Shown: one piece after another, positions 14,214 to 23,904 of the stretch
Position numbering within the stretch: the stretch's first letter is position 1
Layout: each line of letters begins with the position of its first letter
Source: an uncultured Oscillospiraceae bacterium
Lineage (GTDB): Bacteria; Bacillota; Clostridia; Oscillospirales; Ruminococcaceae
Length of the DNA: 42,478 nucleotides
Direction: 5' to 3'
Assembly: GCA_949299455.1 (NCBI GenBank)
Contig: CASGAN010000013.1
Location: 1-42,478, forward strand
The notes under the pieces: generated by a model
The model's input: the letters and a program-made list of their open reading frames with translations, nothing else
The model's database searches: none
Told to the model about the DNA's origin: nothing
Position numbers and translations under genes: made by a program

Positions 14214-15797
14214 TTATTTTCCGCTGTCACCGTAGTTTGAAAGGACACGCGCAGAAGGATCGTTTACATCACAGCCCTCCCACGATTTATTCGGCATCCA
14301 GAAATCAACGATCATTTCGCTTTGACCCGGATAGTATTTTTCAAAGATCTCACGGTAAAGAAGCGATTCTTTTGTAAACGGACGTGCATGCGTATATTTT
14401 TTACATCCCGCTTCAAATGCCTCATCTGTATAGACTTGCTCTGCATATTCTTTCAGGTCATCTACCATCGAATGTCCGACTGCATCGGAAAACGCAGCTT
14501 TTTCACGCCAGAGGATTTCGGTTGGCAGATATTCGCCGTCCTCGAATGCATGCCGGAGCAGGTATTTGCCTTTTCCGTAGGTGTTTTGTTTCATATGCGG
14601 ATCAAGTGCCATCACATATTTTACGAAATCAAGATCGCCGAACGGTACACGCGCTTCCAGCGAGTTTACAGAGATACAGCGATCTGCACGAAGCACATCA
14701 TACATATGAAGTTCGCGAATACGTTTCTCTGATTCCTGCTGAAATGCCTCAGCACTCGGTGCAAAGTCGGTGTATTTATATCCGAACAGCTCATCGGAAA
14801 TCTCACCGGTCAGCAGTACGCGAATGTCTGTCTGCTCATGAATTGCCTTGCAGATCAGATACATACCCATGCTGGCACGAATGGTTGTAATATCAAAGGT
14901 ACCAAGCGTTTGAATCACTGTTTCAAGCGAGGAGAGCACCTCTTCGGGTGTCATATAAATCTCAGTGTGATCGCTGCCAATATATTCGGCGACCTGCCGT
15001 GCATATTTAAAGTCGATTGCATCCTTTTGCATCCCGACTGCAAACGTTTTAATCGGCACAGTACTTTCTTTTGCAGCGATTGCACACACAAGCGAAGAAT
15101 CCAATCCGCCGGAGAGCAAAAATCCTACTTTTGCATCCGCAACCAGTCGTTTTTTCACACCGGCAATCAATTTTTCACGAATCTGACGGCAAGCGGTTTC
15201 AAGGTCATCGCGGCAGACAGCTTCCGGCTTTGCAATGTCACAATAGCAGACGAATTCGCCTTTTTGATAATAATGTCCGGGCGGAAACGGTATGATGTTC
15301 GCCGCGATTCCAACAAGGTTCTTAGCCTCGCTTGCAAAAAGAATCGCACCGTCATCATCATATCCATAATACAGCGGCCGAATCCCGATCGAATCGCGTG
15401 CAGCAATAAATTCGCCGGTCTGTCCGTCATACAAAATGCACGCAAACTCCGCATCCAGCATCGAAAACATCTCGACACCGTATTCCCGATACATCGGCAG
15501 CAGAATTTCACAGTCGCTGTCACTTTGAAACGAATACCCTTTTTCCTTTAAACGTTCTTTCTCTTTTTCAAATCCATACAATTCGCCGTTGCATACCACA
15601 TAGCTTCCGTCCAGTTCAAACGGCTGCATTCCGGAAGGCGTCAGTCCCATAATCGCCAGTCGGTGAAAGCCCATCAAGCCTTTTCCTGTATCAACGATCC
15701 GGCTGTCATCCGGTCCGCGGGAAACCGTCCGCTCAAAGCCTTTTAAAAATGAAGAATAGGCGGCATCGCTTTTGCAATAGCCCATAATCGAACACAT
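14214..15797 (-). CDS. asnB: asparagine synthase (glutamine-hydrolysing), AsnB type
   Basis: A 527-residue class II amidotransferase converting aspartate + glutamine + ATP to asparagine. Cys2 in MCSIMGY is the glutaminase nucleophile; RGPDDS and NGELYG belong to the glutamine site. The synthetase half has the pyrophosphate loop SGGLDSS and LTGEISDELFGYKY, the E. coli AsnB-like arrangement. GGAGG lies 8 nt before the ATG. A T-box leader with a probable AAC specifier (15815-16075) agrees with control by uncharged tRNA-Asn. It lies after glnN on the same strand and may be transcribed with it as well as from its own start. Confidence 0.95.
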   Translation of the reverse strand: MCSIMGYCKSDAAYSSFLKGFERTVSRGPDDSRIVDTGKGLMGFHRLAIMGLTPSGMQPFELDGSYVVCNGELYGFEKEKERLKEKGYSFQSDSDCEILLPMYREYGVEMFSMLDAEFACILYDGQTGEFIAARDSIGIRPLYYGYDDDGAILFASEAKNLVGIAANIIPFPPGHYYQKGEFVCYCDIAKPEAVCRDDLETACRQIREKLIAGVKKRLVADAKVGFLLSGGLDSSLVCAIAAKESTVPIKTFAVGMQKDAIDFKYARQVAEYIGSDHTEIYMTPEEVLSSLETVIQTLGTFDITTIRASMGMYLICKAIHEQTDIRVLLTGEISDELFGYKYTDFAPSAEAFQQESEKRIRELHMYDVLRADRCISVNSLEARVPFGDLDFVKYVMALDPHMKQNTYGKGKYLLRHAFEDGEYLPTEILWREKAAFSDAVGHSMVDDLKEYAEQVYTDEAFEAGCKKYTHARPFTKESLLYREIFEKYYPGQSEMIVDFWMPNKSWEGCDVNDPSARVLSNYGDSGK

Positions 15798-15814
15798 AAA
15801 AGATTCCTCCGTTT

Positions 15815-16075
15815 TTTCATCAATTCAGCATTCTATAGGGCAAGTGCTGTACTCGCGGTGCCACCTATCTTTTCACTCATTTTTGTCTGCCTCAAACAAG
15901 GCTTCTCCGACTGACGCGGGAGAACACGGCGCACCTACTGGGAAACACTCTCGTGATTCCGTTCAGATTGCAGCTCGAAAAGTGTTTTTCAAACAGACCT
16001 GCCATACGGATTCCACCCGCCCGTACTCTCTTTAGACAAGCGCCCTGCTTTACTTTTCTTTTCTCAAACGCTTTT
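15815..16075 (-). promoter_or_regulatory. T-box leader of asnB, probable tRNA-Asn specificity
   Basis: The T-box core AGGTGGCACCGCG is at 15854-15866. The antiterminator folds fully: ATAGG (15864-15868) with CCTAT (15835-15839), the 7-nt UGGCACC bulge, and GCGAG (15852-15856) with CTTGC (15840-15844). Stem I features are present: AGAGAG, then a TACGG/CCGTA hairpin with a GGUGGAA-containing loop (about 16000-16030). AAC (15984-15986), followed by ACUUUUCGAGC, fits the specifier position, meaning asparagine. I find no hairpin with a U-tract between the T-box and asnB, so control may be translational or use a weak terminator. Confidence 0.85.
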
Positions 16076-16091
16076 GATATCAAGATTATTT

Positions 16092-18191
<2,100 letters not shown>

Positions 18192-18210
18192 AATCAAAAA
18201 CTCCTTTTGA

Positions 18211-18269
18211 CTTTGTTCAATTCAAACAAAGCACTCATTTGATTCTTGCATCAAAGACTCCCTTGCCTT
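18211..18269 (-). promoter_or_regulatory. second AxxGxx hairpin and following stems, glnN leader
   Basis: At 18254-18269 the RNA AAGGC-[AAGGGA]-GUCUU repeats the stem of the first hairpin with a different loop that keeps A1 and G4. It is followed by UUUGAU/AUCAAA (18238-18255) and CUUUGUU/AACAAAG (18211-18231), the latter just before AAAGGAG. No convincing U-tract follows, so this copy does not obviously overlap a terminator. Confidence 0.55.
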
Positions 18270-18291
18270 CTCGCATTTGGTTTTCAATAAG

Positions 18292-18331
18292 AAAAAAGGC
18301 GCCTTTGAGTTCATTCCTCAAAGACGCCTTT
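18292..18331 (-). terminator. intrinsic terminator (attenuator) in the glnN leader
   Basis: Arms 18317-18331 and 18295-18309 pair over 15 bp (one G-U) around GAAUGAA, followed by a U-run. It begins about 10 nt after the predicted transcript start and about 100 nt before glnN. Confidence 0.9.
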
Positions 18332-18336
18332 GCCTT
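18321..18336 (-). promoter_or_regulatory. AxxGxx hexaloop hairpin (candidate ANTAR target), glnN leader
   Basis: AAGGC-[AAAGGC]-GUCUU, with the same stem as in the pyrG leader. Its loop and 3' arm are part of the terminator's 5' arm, so forming it prevents termination. Confidence 0.68.
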
Positions 18337-18345
18337 ATGTGCTGC

Positions 18346-18374
18346 ATTATACACCCGATTTTCTCTGTTGTCAA
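18346..18374 (-). promoter_or_regulatory. consensus sigma-A promoter of glnN
   Basis: TTGACA (18369-18374), 17 bp, TATAAT (18346-18351), a full match on the minus strand. Predicted start near 18339. Confidence 0.9.
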
Positions 18375-18436
18375 CTCATTTTTGCAATTTTTATTTTTCA
18401 TTCCTGCATAAAATTAAAATCTTATTCACTTTTACA

Positions 18437-18465
18437 TTGACAAAGCGGTTGCTTTCGTGTATAAT
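18437..18465 (+). promoter_or_regulatory. consensus sigma-A promoter of the glutamate synthase-glnA-ANTAR operon
   Basis: TTGACA (18437-18442), 17 bp, TATAAT (18460-18465), a full match. It is back-to-back with the glnN promoter, whose -35 ends 62 bp away. Predicted start near 18472. Confidence 0.9.
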
Positions 18466-18472
18466 ACCTGAC

Positions 18473-18494
18473 AAATGAGCAAAGGCGTTCATTT
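18473..18494 (+). promoter_or_regulatory. AxxGxx hexaloop hairpin (candidate ANTAR target), glutamate synthase leader
   Basis: AAAUGAGC-[AAAGGC]-GUUCAUUU forms eight pairs. The closing C-G and next G-U are kept as in pyrG and glnN. The outer pairs differ in sequence yet still pair (UGA/UCA instead of AG/CU), which looks like covariation. It overlaps the terminator at 18481-18535. Confidence 0.68.
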
Positions 18495-18535
18495 TGGTAC
18501 AGTACCCTTATGTGTATCAAAATGAGCGCTTTTTT
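18481..18535 (+). terminator. intrinsic terminator (attenuator) in the glutamate synthase leader
   Basis: AAAG-CGTTCATTTTG (18481-18496, one bulged G) pairs with CAAAATGAGCGCTTT (18518-18532), followed by a T-run to 18535. The 21-nt loop contains a small GGTA/TACC hairpin. It lies about 30 nt before the first gene. Confidence 0.87.
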
Positions 18536-18564
18536 CTTTGCTTGATTTTCAAGAAAGGACAGGG

Positions 18565-19668
18565 ATGGATATGAAAAAAGAAGGTCAAGTGCGCATTCCG
18601 TCCGGATGTGCAATCGCTGCCGTCATTTCCAAAGAAGGACGCAGAATGTCCGGCGAAGCAATCATCAACGCAATGAAACCCATGCACGATCGTTCCAATG
18701 GTCTCGGCGGCGGTTTTGCAGGATACGGAATTTATCCTGCATATAAAGACTTCTATGCACTGCACATGTTCTTCGATTCACGCACAACAAGAAAGGAATG
18801 CGAAGCATTTTTAAAAGAACGATTTGAAATCGTTTTTTCCGAATTGATTCCAACACGGAAAATAAAAGCCATCACCGATGAACCGATTATCTGGCGGTAT
18901 TTTGTTTCGCCGCTTTCCTCGGTTTACACTGCAATGCAGATTGACGAAAAAGAATTCATCGCTCGCACAGTCATGCAGATCAATGCACAAATGGACGGCG
19001 CTTATGTATTTTCAAGCGGAAAAAACATGGGAGCATTTAAAGCGGTCGGTTTCCCGGAAGATGTCGGTGTCTTTTATCAACTGGAAGAATACGAAGGCTA
19101 TTCCTGGACTGCACACGGACGATATCCAACCAACACACCCGGCTGGTGGGGCGGCGCACATCCGTTCACACTGCTTGACTGGTCGATTGTGCACAACGGC
19201 GAAATTTCTTCTTATGATGCAAACCGCCGCTTTATCGAAATGTTCGGCTATCAGTGCACACTCCAAACCGACACGGAAGTCATTACCTATATCATGGATT
19301 ATCTGATCCGTGTGCAGGGACTCACACTCCGGGAAGCTGCAAATGTTGTTGCCGCACCGTTTTGGAGCACAATCGAAAGAAAAACAGATCCGGCTGAACA
19401 AGAAAAATACCGGTATTTGCGTACTGTCTTTTCAAGCCTGCTGATCACCGGTCCGTTTTCCATTGTGCTTGGGTTTGAAGGCGGCTTGATGGCATTAAAC
19501 GACCGACTAAAGCTTCGCTCTATGGTCATCGGCGAAAAAGATGATAAAACATTCATCGCCAGCGAAGAATCCGCAATTCGTGCAATGGAACCGGATGCAC
19601 AGCATATTTGGGCGCCGGCAGGCGGCGAACCTGTCATTATTCAAGTAAAGGACGGTGCATTCGAATGA
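18565..19668 (+). CDS. gltB1: glutamate synthase glutaminase module (class II amidotransferase)
   Basis: A 367-residue stand-alone amidotransferase domain of split glutamate synthase, releasing ammonia from glutamine for the FMN subunit encoded next. GFAGYGIYP, AHGRYPTNTPGWWGGAHPF and DWSIVHNGEISSYDANRR are the conserved class II glutamine-site segments. The likely nucleophile is Cys15 in IPSGCAIAAVIS, so the first 14 residues would be removed, or the N-terminus behaves differently from the usual MCGI form. GAAAGGA precedes the ATG at 18565; a second ATG at 18571 is possible. Its stop overlaps the next start (ATGA at 19665). First gene of a five-gene operon behind the terminator leader. Confidence 0.9.
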   Translation: MDMKKEGQVRIPSGCAIAAVISKEGRRMSGEAIINAMKPMHDRSNGLGGGFAGYGIYPAYKDFYALHMFFDSRTTRKECEAFLKERFEIVFSELIPTRKIKAITDEPIIWRYFVSPLSSVYTAMQIDEKEFIARTVMQINAQMDGAYVFSSGKNMGAFKAVGFPEDVGVFYQLEEYEGYSWTAHGRYPTNTPGWWGGAHPFTLLDWSIVHNGEISSYDANRRFIEMFGYQCTLQTDTEVITYIMDYLIRVQGLTLREAANVVAAPFWSTIERKTDPAEQEKYRYLRTVFSSLLITGPFSIVLGFEGGLMALNDRLKLRSMVIGEKDDKTFIASEESAIRAMEPDAQHIWAPAGGEPVIIQVKDGAFE

Positions 19669-21170
19669 GCATCTCATTGATTTATCCTGAATTTGAGGTT
19701 GTCCGCAACGACAGCCGCTGTAATAACTGTCGGATCTGCGAACGCCAATGTGCCAACGAGGTACACCGCTTTGATCCGACGCAGGGCGTAATGATCAGTG
19801 ACGAATTGAAATGCGTCAACTGTCAGCGCTGTGTTTCCATGTGCCCGACCAGAGCACTGAAAATCGTAAAAAGCGACTGTGCTCTTCGCGAAAACGCAAA
19901 CTGGACAGCAAATACAATGAAAGAAATCTATAAACAAGCCAACAGCGGCGGTGTATTGCTCTCCTCGATGGGCAGTCCTTCAGAGCTTCCTGTTTATTGG
20001 GACAGGATTCTGCTCAATGCGTCGCAGGTAACCAATCCGTCGATCGATCCGCTGCGTGAGCCAATGGAAACGCGTGTATCGCTCGGAAAAAAGCCGCAGC
20101 AAATCAAACGTGATGCATCCGGCCGCATGATCTGTGAACTGCCGCCGCAAATCGAGCTTTCCATGCCGGTGATGTTCTCTGCAATGAGCTATGGTTCCAT
20201 CAGCTATAACGCACACGCTGCACTGGCGCGTGCCGCAACAGAACTCGGCATTTACTACAACACCGGTGAGGGCGGTTTGCACGAAGACTTCTATTGCTAC
20301 GGGGAAAACACGATCGTGCAGGTGGCTTCCGGACGGTTTGGTGTGCACGAGGATTATTTAAACGCCGGTGCCGCAATTGAAATCAAAATGGGACAAGGTG
20401 CAAAACCAGGGATCGGCGGCCATCTTCCGGGCACAAAAATCATTGGTGATGTGTCCCGCACCCGCATGATTCCCGAAGGTTCCGATGCAATATCCCCTGC
20501 ACCGCATCATGATATCTATTCGATAGAAGATCTCCGCCAGCTTGTCTTTTCATTAAAAGAAGCAACCCGCTATCAAAAACCGATTATCGTAAAAGTGGCT
20601 GCTGTTCACAACATTGCGGCAATCGCCAGCGGTATTGCGCGAAGCGGTGCCGATATCATTGCAATCGACGGATTCCGCGGCGGCACAGGTGCCGCACCCA
20701 CCAGAATCCGCGATAATGTCGGAATTCCGATTGAATTGGCGCTCGCAGCTGTCGATCAGCGTCTGCGGGAAGAAGGAATCCGCAACCATGTTTCCCTCAT
20801 CGTCGGCGGTTCAATCCGCAGTGCATCAGATATTGTAAAAGCGATTGCACTCGGTGCAGATGCATGTTATATCGCAACTGCCGCACTGCTTGCGCTTGGT
20901 TGTCATCTTTGCCGCACCTGCCAAAGCGGCAAATGCAACTGGGGCATTGCAACCCAGCGTCCGGAACTGGTCAAACGGCTTGATCCTGATGTCGGCAGTG
21001 AACGGCTTATCAACTTAATGGATGCCTGGCGCCACGAAATCAAAGAATTGATGGGCGGAATGGGCATCAACTCCATTGAAGCACTGCGCGGAAACCGTCT
21101 GATGCTGCGCGGAATCGGCTTAACGCAAAAAGAACTTGAAATCCTCGGTATTTCGCACGCAGGAGAATAA
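19665..21170 (+). CDS. gltB2: glutamate synthase FMN/iron-sulfur module with N-terminal ferredoxin domain
   Basis: 501 residues. The N-terminus has two [4Fe-4S] motifs (CNNCRICERQC and CVNCQRCVSMCP). They are followed by the FMN-binding GltS barrel that forms glutamate from 2-oxoglutarate and ammonia: GEGGLHEDF, IKMGQGAKPGIGGHLPG, IDGFRGGTGAAP, and the [3Fe-4S] cysteines in CHLCRTCQSGKC. This is the archaeal/clostridial split form, in which the GltB domains are separate genes. The built-in ferredoxin domain, and the absence of a GltD flavoprotein gene nearby, suggest electrons from ferredoxin or from a distant GltD; that part is inference. A longer frame reaches 19608, but the ATGA overlap at 19665 is the sensible start. 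Confidence 0.92.
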   Translation: MSISLIYPEFEVVRNDSRCNNCRICERQCANEVHRFDPTQGVMISDELKCVNCQRCVSMCPTRALKIVKSDCALRENANWTANTMKEIYKQANSGGVLLSSMGSPSELPVYWDRILLNASQVTNPSIDPLREPMETRVSLGKKPQQIKRDASGRMICELPPQIELSMPVMFSAMSYGSISYNAHAALARAATELGIYYNTGEGGLHEDFYCYGENTIVQVASGRFGVHEDYLNAGAAIEIKMGQGAKPGIGGHLPGTKIIGDVSRTRMIPEGSDAISPAPHHDIYSIEDLRQLVFSLKEATRYQKPIIVKVAAVHNIAAIASGIARSGADIIAIDGFRGGTGAAPTRIRDNVGIPIELALAAVDQRLREEGIRNHVSLIVGGSIRSASDIVKAIALGADACYIATAALLALGCHLCRTCQSGKCNWGIATQRPELVKRLDPDVGSERLINLMDAWRHEIKELMGGMGINSIEALRGNRLMLRGIGLTQKELEILGISHAGE

Positions 21171-21222
21171 ACGTGTTTTTCTTTTAAAATACGTAGAAAA
21201 AATATTGGAGGTGCGATATAAT

Positions 21223-21945
21223 ATGAATAAAATACAGGCAAACGACATGGATTACAAAGCTTTAAACGAAGTACTGCGCACAGATCAAACGGAAACGTAT
21301 CTGAGCGGATGCTGCGGACAGCGTTTTATCGGTGCAGGTATGTCAAACAAAGCGATTACCATCGACGGTATTCCCGGCAACGCGCTCGGTGCATACTTAA
21401 ACGGTGCAGTAATTACAGTAAACGGGAATGCACAGGATGCTGTGGGCGATACAATGAATGACGGTCAGATCGTCATTCACGGAAACATCGGAGATGCTGC
21501 CGGGTATGCGATGCGCGGCGGAAAAATCTTTGTAAAAGGAAATGCAGGCTACCGCGCAGGCATCCACATGAAAGCATACAAAGACAAAATTCCTGTTTTA
21601 ATCATCGGCGGACATGCAGGCAGCTTCCTCGGCGAATATCAAGCCGGCGGCATCATTATTGTACTGGGACTTTATGAAGACGATCGTCCGATCGTCGGAA
21701 ATTTTCCATGTACCGGAATGCACGGCGGAAAGATGTTTTTACGCAGCACATGCAGTGACATCCACTTTCCCCACCAAGTAACCGCGCGCGAATTGCATGC
21801 AGAGGAAAAAGATGAGCTTTCCGCCTATCTTCGTGAATACTGTGATCTGTTCGGCTTTGATTTAAACACCATGTTGGATGCACCTTTCACTGTCATTACA
21901 CCTGACAGTAAAAATCCATACAAACAAATGTATGTGCAAAACTAA
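21223..21945 (+). CDS. gltB3: glutamate synthase GXGXG (beta-helix) module
   Basis: A 240-residue third module of split glutamate synthase, the GXGXG right-handed beta-helix that in the fused enzyme scaffolds the glutaminase and FMN domains. Repeated Gly motifs are visible: GNALGAYLNG, GNAQDAVGDTMNDG, GNIGDAAGYAMRGG, GNAGYRAGIHM and GGHAGSFLGEYQAGG. The frame is open from 21136, but TTGGAGGTG sits 8 nt before the ATG at 21223. It is followed by glnA after 21 bp. A similar module also occurs in formylmethanofuran dehydrogenase subunit C, but the context settles it as glutamate synthase. Confidence 0.9.
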   Translation: MNKIQANDMDYKALNEVLRTDQTETYLSGCCGQRFIGAGMSNKAITIDGIPGNALGAYLNGAVITVNGNAQDAVGDTMNDGQIVIHGNIGDAAGYAMRGGKIFVKGNAGYRAGIHMKAYKDKIPVLIIGGHAGSFLGEYQAGGIIIVLGLYEDDRPIVGNFPCTGMHGGKMFLRSTCSDIHFPHQVTARELHAEEKDELSAYLREYCDLFGFDLNTMLDAPFTVITPDSKNPYKQMYVQN

Positions 21946-21966
21946 AAAGAAAGCAGGTAGCGATCT

Positions 21967-23184
21967 ATGAAATATTCAAAAGAAGAAGTCTTGCAGTATG
22001 TGCAGGAGGATGATGTGAAGTTCATTCGTCTGGCCTTCTGCGATGTGTTCGGCAAGCAAAAAAACATCTCCATCATGCCGCAGGAACTTCCGCGCGCTTT
22101 TGAATACGGAATTGCATTTGATGCCTCTGCGATTGCGGGATTTGGCGATGAAACCCACTCGGATTTATTGCTTCATCCGGAGCCGGAAACGCTGATGCAG
22201 CTCCTCTGGCGTCCCGAACACGGAAAAGTGGTTCGCATGTTTTCAAGCATCTCGTATCCAGACGGCACACCGTTTGAATGCGATACACGCAGTCTGCTCA
22301 AACAAGCGGTTGCAGACGCACAGCGCGCCGGTTTTTCGTTCTCATTCGGTGCAGAGCAGGAATTTTATCTGTTTTGTTTGGATGAAAACGGGAATCCGTC
22401 AACCATTCCGTACGATAATGCCGGCTACATGGATATCGCACCCGAGGATCGAGGCGAAAATATCCGACGTGAAATTTGCCTGACACTCGAACAAATGGGA
22501 ATTCAGCCTGAAAGCTCTCATCATGAGGAAGGTCCCGGTCAAAATGAAATTGATTTTAGATATTCTGATCCGCTGACTGCGGCTGATAACACGATGACAT
22601 TTCAAACGATCGTCAAAACCGTGTGCCGCCGCAATGGATTGTTTGCTGATTTTGGGCCGAAACCACTCAGCGACAAACCCGGAAACGGATTTCATATCAA
22701 TATGTCCGTCAAGCCATGCAGTGCGTCTGAAAATCTTTGTTATATGATCGCCGGAATTTTAGATAAAATTCCGGAAATTACTGCGTTTTTAAATCCGACC
22801 CAAGCTTCCTATGAACGGTTCGGAAAAAACAAAGCACCGGCATATATTTCCTGGTCCAGCGAAAACCGCTCCCAGCTTGTCCGTATTCCCGCAGCAATCG
22901 GTGAATACCGGCGTGCAGAACTGCGCTCACCTGATCCGACAGCAAATCCATATTTGGCATTCACACTGATGATCTACGCGGGTTTATACGGCATTGAACA
23001 TCAGCTTGATCTGCCTCCTGCTGCAAATTTCAATTTATATCATGCAGATGCACAAACACTCCAGCAGTTTTCAAAACTGCCAACCAGCTTGCAGGAAGCC
23101 GCACAAATTGCAGCATCCAGCGCATTTGTCAAAGCACATATTCCGGAAAAGATTTTAAATCTTTACTGCAAAGAATGTATGTAA
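21967..23184 (+). CDS. glnA: glutamine synthetase type I (short form)
   Basis: A 405-residue GSI enzyme, somewhat shorter than the usual 440-470. The beta-grasp domain (FCDVFGKQKNISI) is followed by the catalytic domain with FGAEQEFYLF (metal ligands), HHEEGPGQNEIDFRYSD, NGFHINMS, and RIPAAIGEYRRAELRSPDPTANPY with the glutamate-flap and arginine contacts. No E. coli-type adenylylation segment is evident. With the preceding three glutamate synthase genes it makes a complete GS-GOGAT cycle in one operon, beside the divergent GSIII gene. The AAAGCAGG ribosome site is weak but suitably placed. Confidence 0.93.
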   Translation: MKYSKEEVLQYVQEDDVKFIRLAFCDVFGKQKNISIMPQELPRAFEYGIAFDASAIAGFGDETHSDLLLHPEPETLMQLLWRPEHGKVVRMFSSISYPDGTPFECDTRSLLKQAVADAQRAGFSFSFGAEQEFYLFCLDENGNPSTIPYDNAGYMDIAPEDRGENIRREICLTLEQMGIQPESSHHEEGPGQNEIDFRYSDPLTAADNTMTFQTIVKTVCRRNGLFADFGPKPLSDKPGNGFHINMSVKPCSASENLCYMIAGILDKIPEITAFLNPTQASYERFGKNKAPAYISWSSENRSQLVRIPAAIGEYRRAELRSPDPTANPYLAFTLMIYAGLYGIEHQLDLPPAANFNLYHADAQTLQQFSKLPTSLQEAAQIAASSAFVKAHIPEKILNLYCKECM

Positions 23185-23217
23185 TGATTTAAAAAATCAT
23201 ATGAGGGGGATGTATAA

Positions 23218-23802
23218 ATGAGTCTGAAAGAACGCATTTATCGTGTTTTGATTGTTTCATCATCAGACAAATTTAATGCTGCTGTTTCTGCTTGCCTTCC
23301 GGAATCAAAGTATTCTCCAATCAAAATTGTTTCAACAATCCGCGCTGCAAAACAAATCCTCACGGAATATTCGTTTGACCATATCATCATCAACGCTCCG
23401 CTTCCGGACGATTTCGGCCTGCATTTTGCCATTGACACTTGCAGCATAAAAGAAACTGTTGTATTGTTGATCGTTTGTGCAGAGTTATATGAAGAAATTT
23501 ATGATAAAGCCGCATCGCACGGCGTTTTTGTATTGTCAAAACCTACATCAAAACCTGCTTTTTTTACTGCACTCAGCTTCATGGCAAGCGCACGAGAACG
23601 CTTTCGAACGTTAGAAAAGAAAACACTCTCCATTGAAGAAAAAATGGAAGAAATCCGAATGGTCAACCGGGCAAAATGGATTTTAATCAGTGAATTAAAA
23701 ATGGATGAGCCAAGTGCACACCGTTATATTGAAAAACAGGCAATGGATCAGTGTGTGACAAGAAAAAATATTGCAGAACAAATTATCAAAATGTATTCCT
23801 AA
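23218..23802 (+). CDS. ANTAR-domain RNA-binding antiterminator with degenerate receiver (NitR-like)
   Basis: 194 residues. Residues 8-125 fold like a response-regulator receiver, but the phospho-acceptor Asp is Asn59 (HIIINAPLPDD) and the acidic pair is replaced by serines (IVSSSDK). The conserved Lys108 (LSKPTSK) remains, so phosphorylation is unlikely to be the signal. A coiled linker (about 125-145) leads to the ANTAR helices, about 140-194: NRAKWILISELKMDEPSAHRYIEKQAMD and KNIAEQIIK. ANTAR proteins bind AxxGxx-loop hairpins and prevent terminator formation. As last gene of the glutamate synthase-glnA operon it probably controls its own operon, glnN and pyrG through the hairpins described. 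Clostridial NitR next to glnA is the nearest known parallel. Confidence 0.88.
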   Translation: MSLKERIYRVLIVSSSDKFNAAVSACLPESKYSPIKIVSTIRAAKQILTEYSFDHIIINAPLPDDFGLHFAIDTCSIKETVVLLIVCAELYEEIYDKAASHGVFVLSKPTSKPAFFTALSFMASARERFRTLEKKTLSIEEKMEEIRMVNRAKWILISELKMDEPSAHRYIEKQAMDQCVTRKNIAEQIIKMYS

Positions 23803-23824
23803 ATAATAGACCAACAGATAAAAA

Positions 23825-23866
23825 GAAACGACCGCCGTTCCAAAAGGAACGGCGGTCGTTTCTTTA
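23825..23866 (+). terminator. intrinsic terminator of the glutamate synthase-glnA-ANTAR operon
   Basis: A perfect 17-bp stem (23825-23841 with 23846-23862) around AAAA, then TTTATT. It is nearly symmetrical and may also stop leftward transcripts of the GH85 gene. Confidence 0.93.
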
Positions 23867-23904
23867 TTAGATCAATCATTTGATCGTTTCATCACAGACA
23901 GTGA

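Noticed and set aside
18473-18535. CTP-type attenuation by slippage at the transcript start as the common mechanism of the start-proximal terminators
   Set aside because: The glnN and glutamate synthase transcripts do not begin with a G-run, and the shared feature is the hexaloop hairpin; it stays possible only for pyrG (CGGG start).
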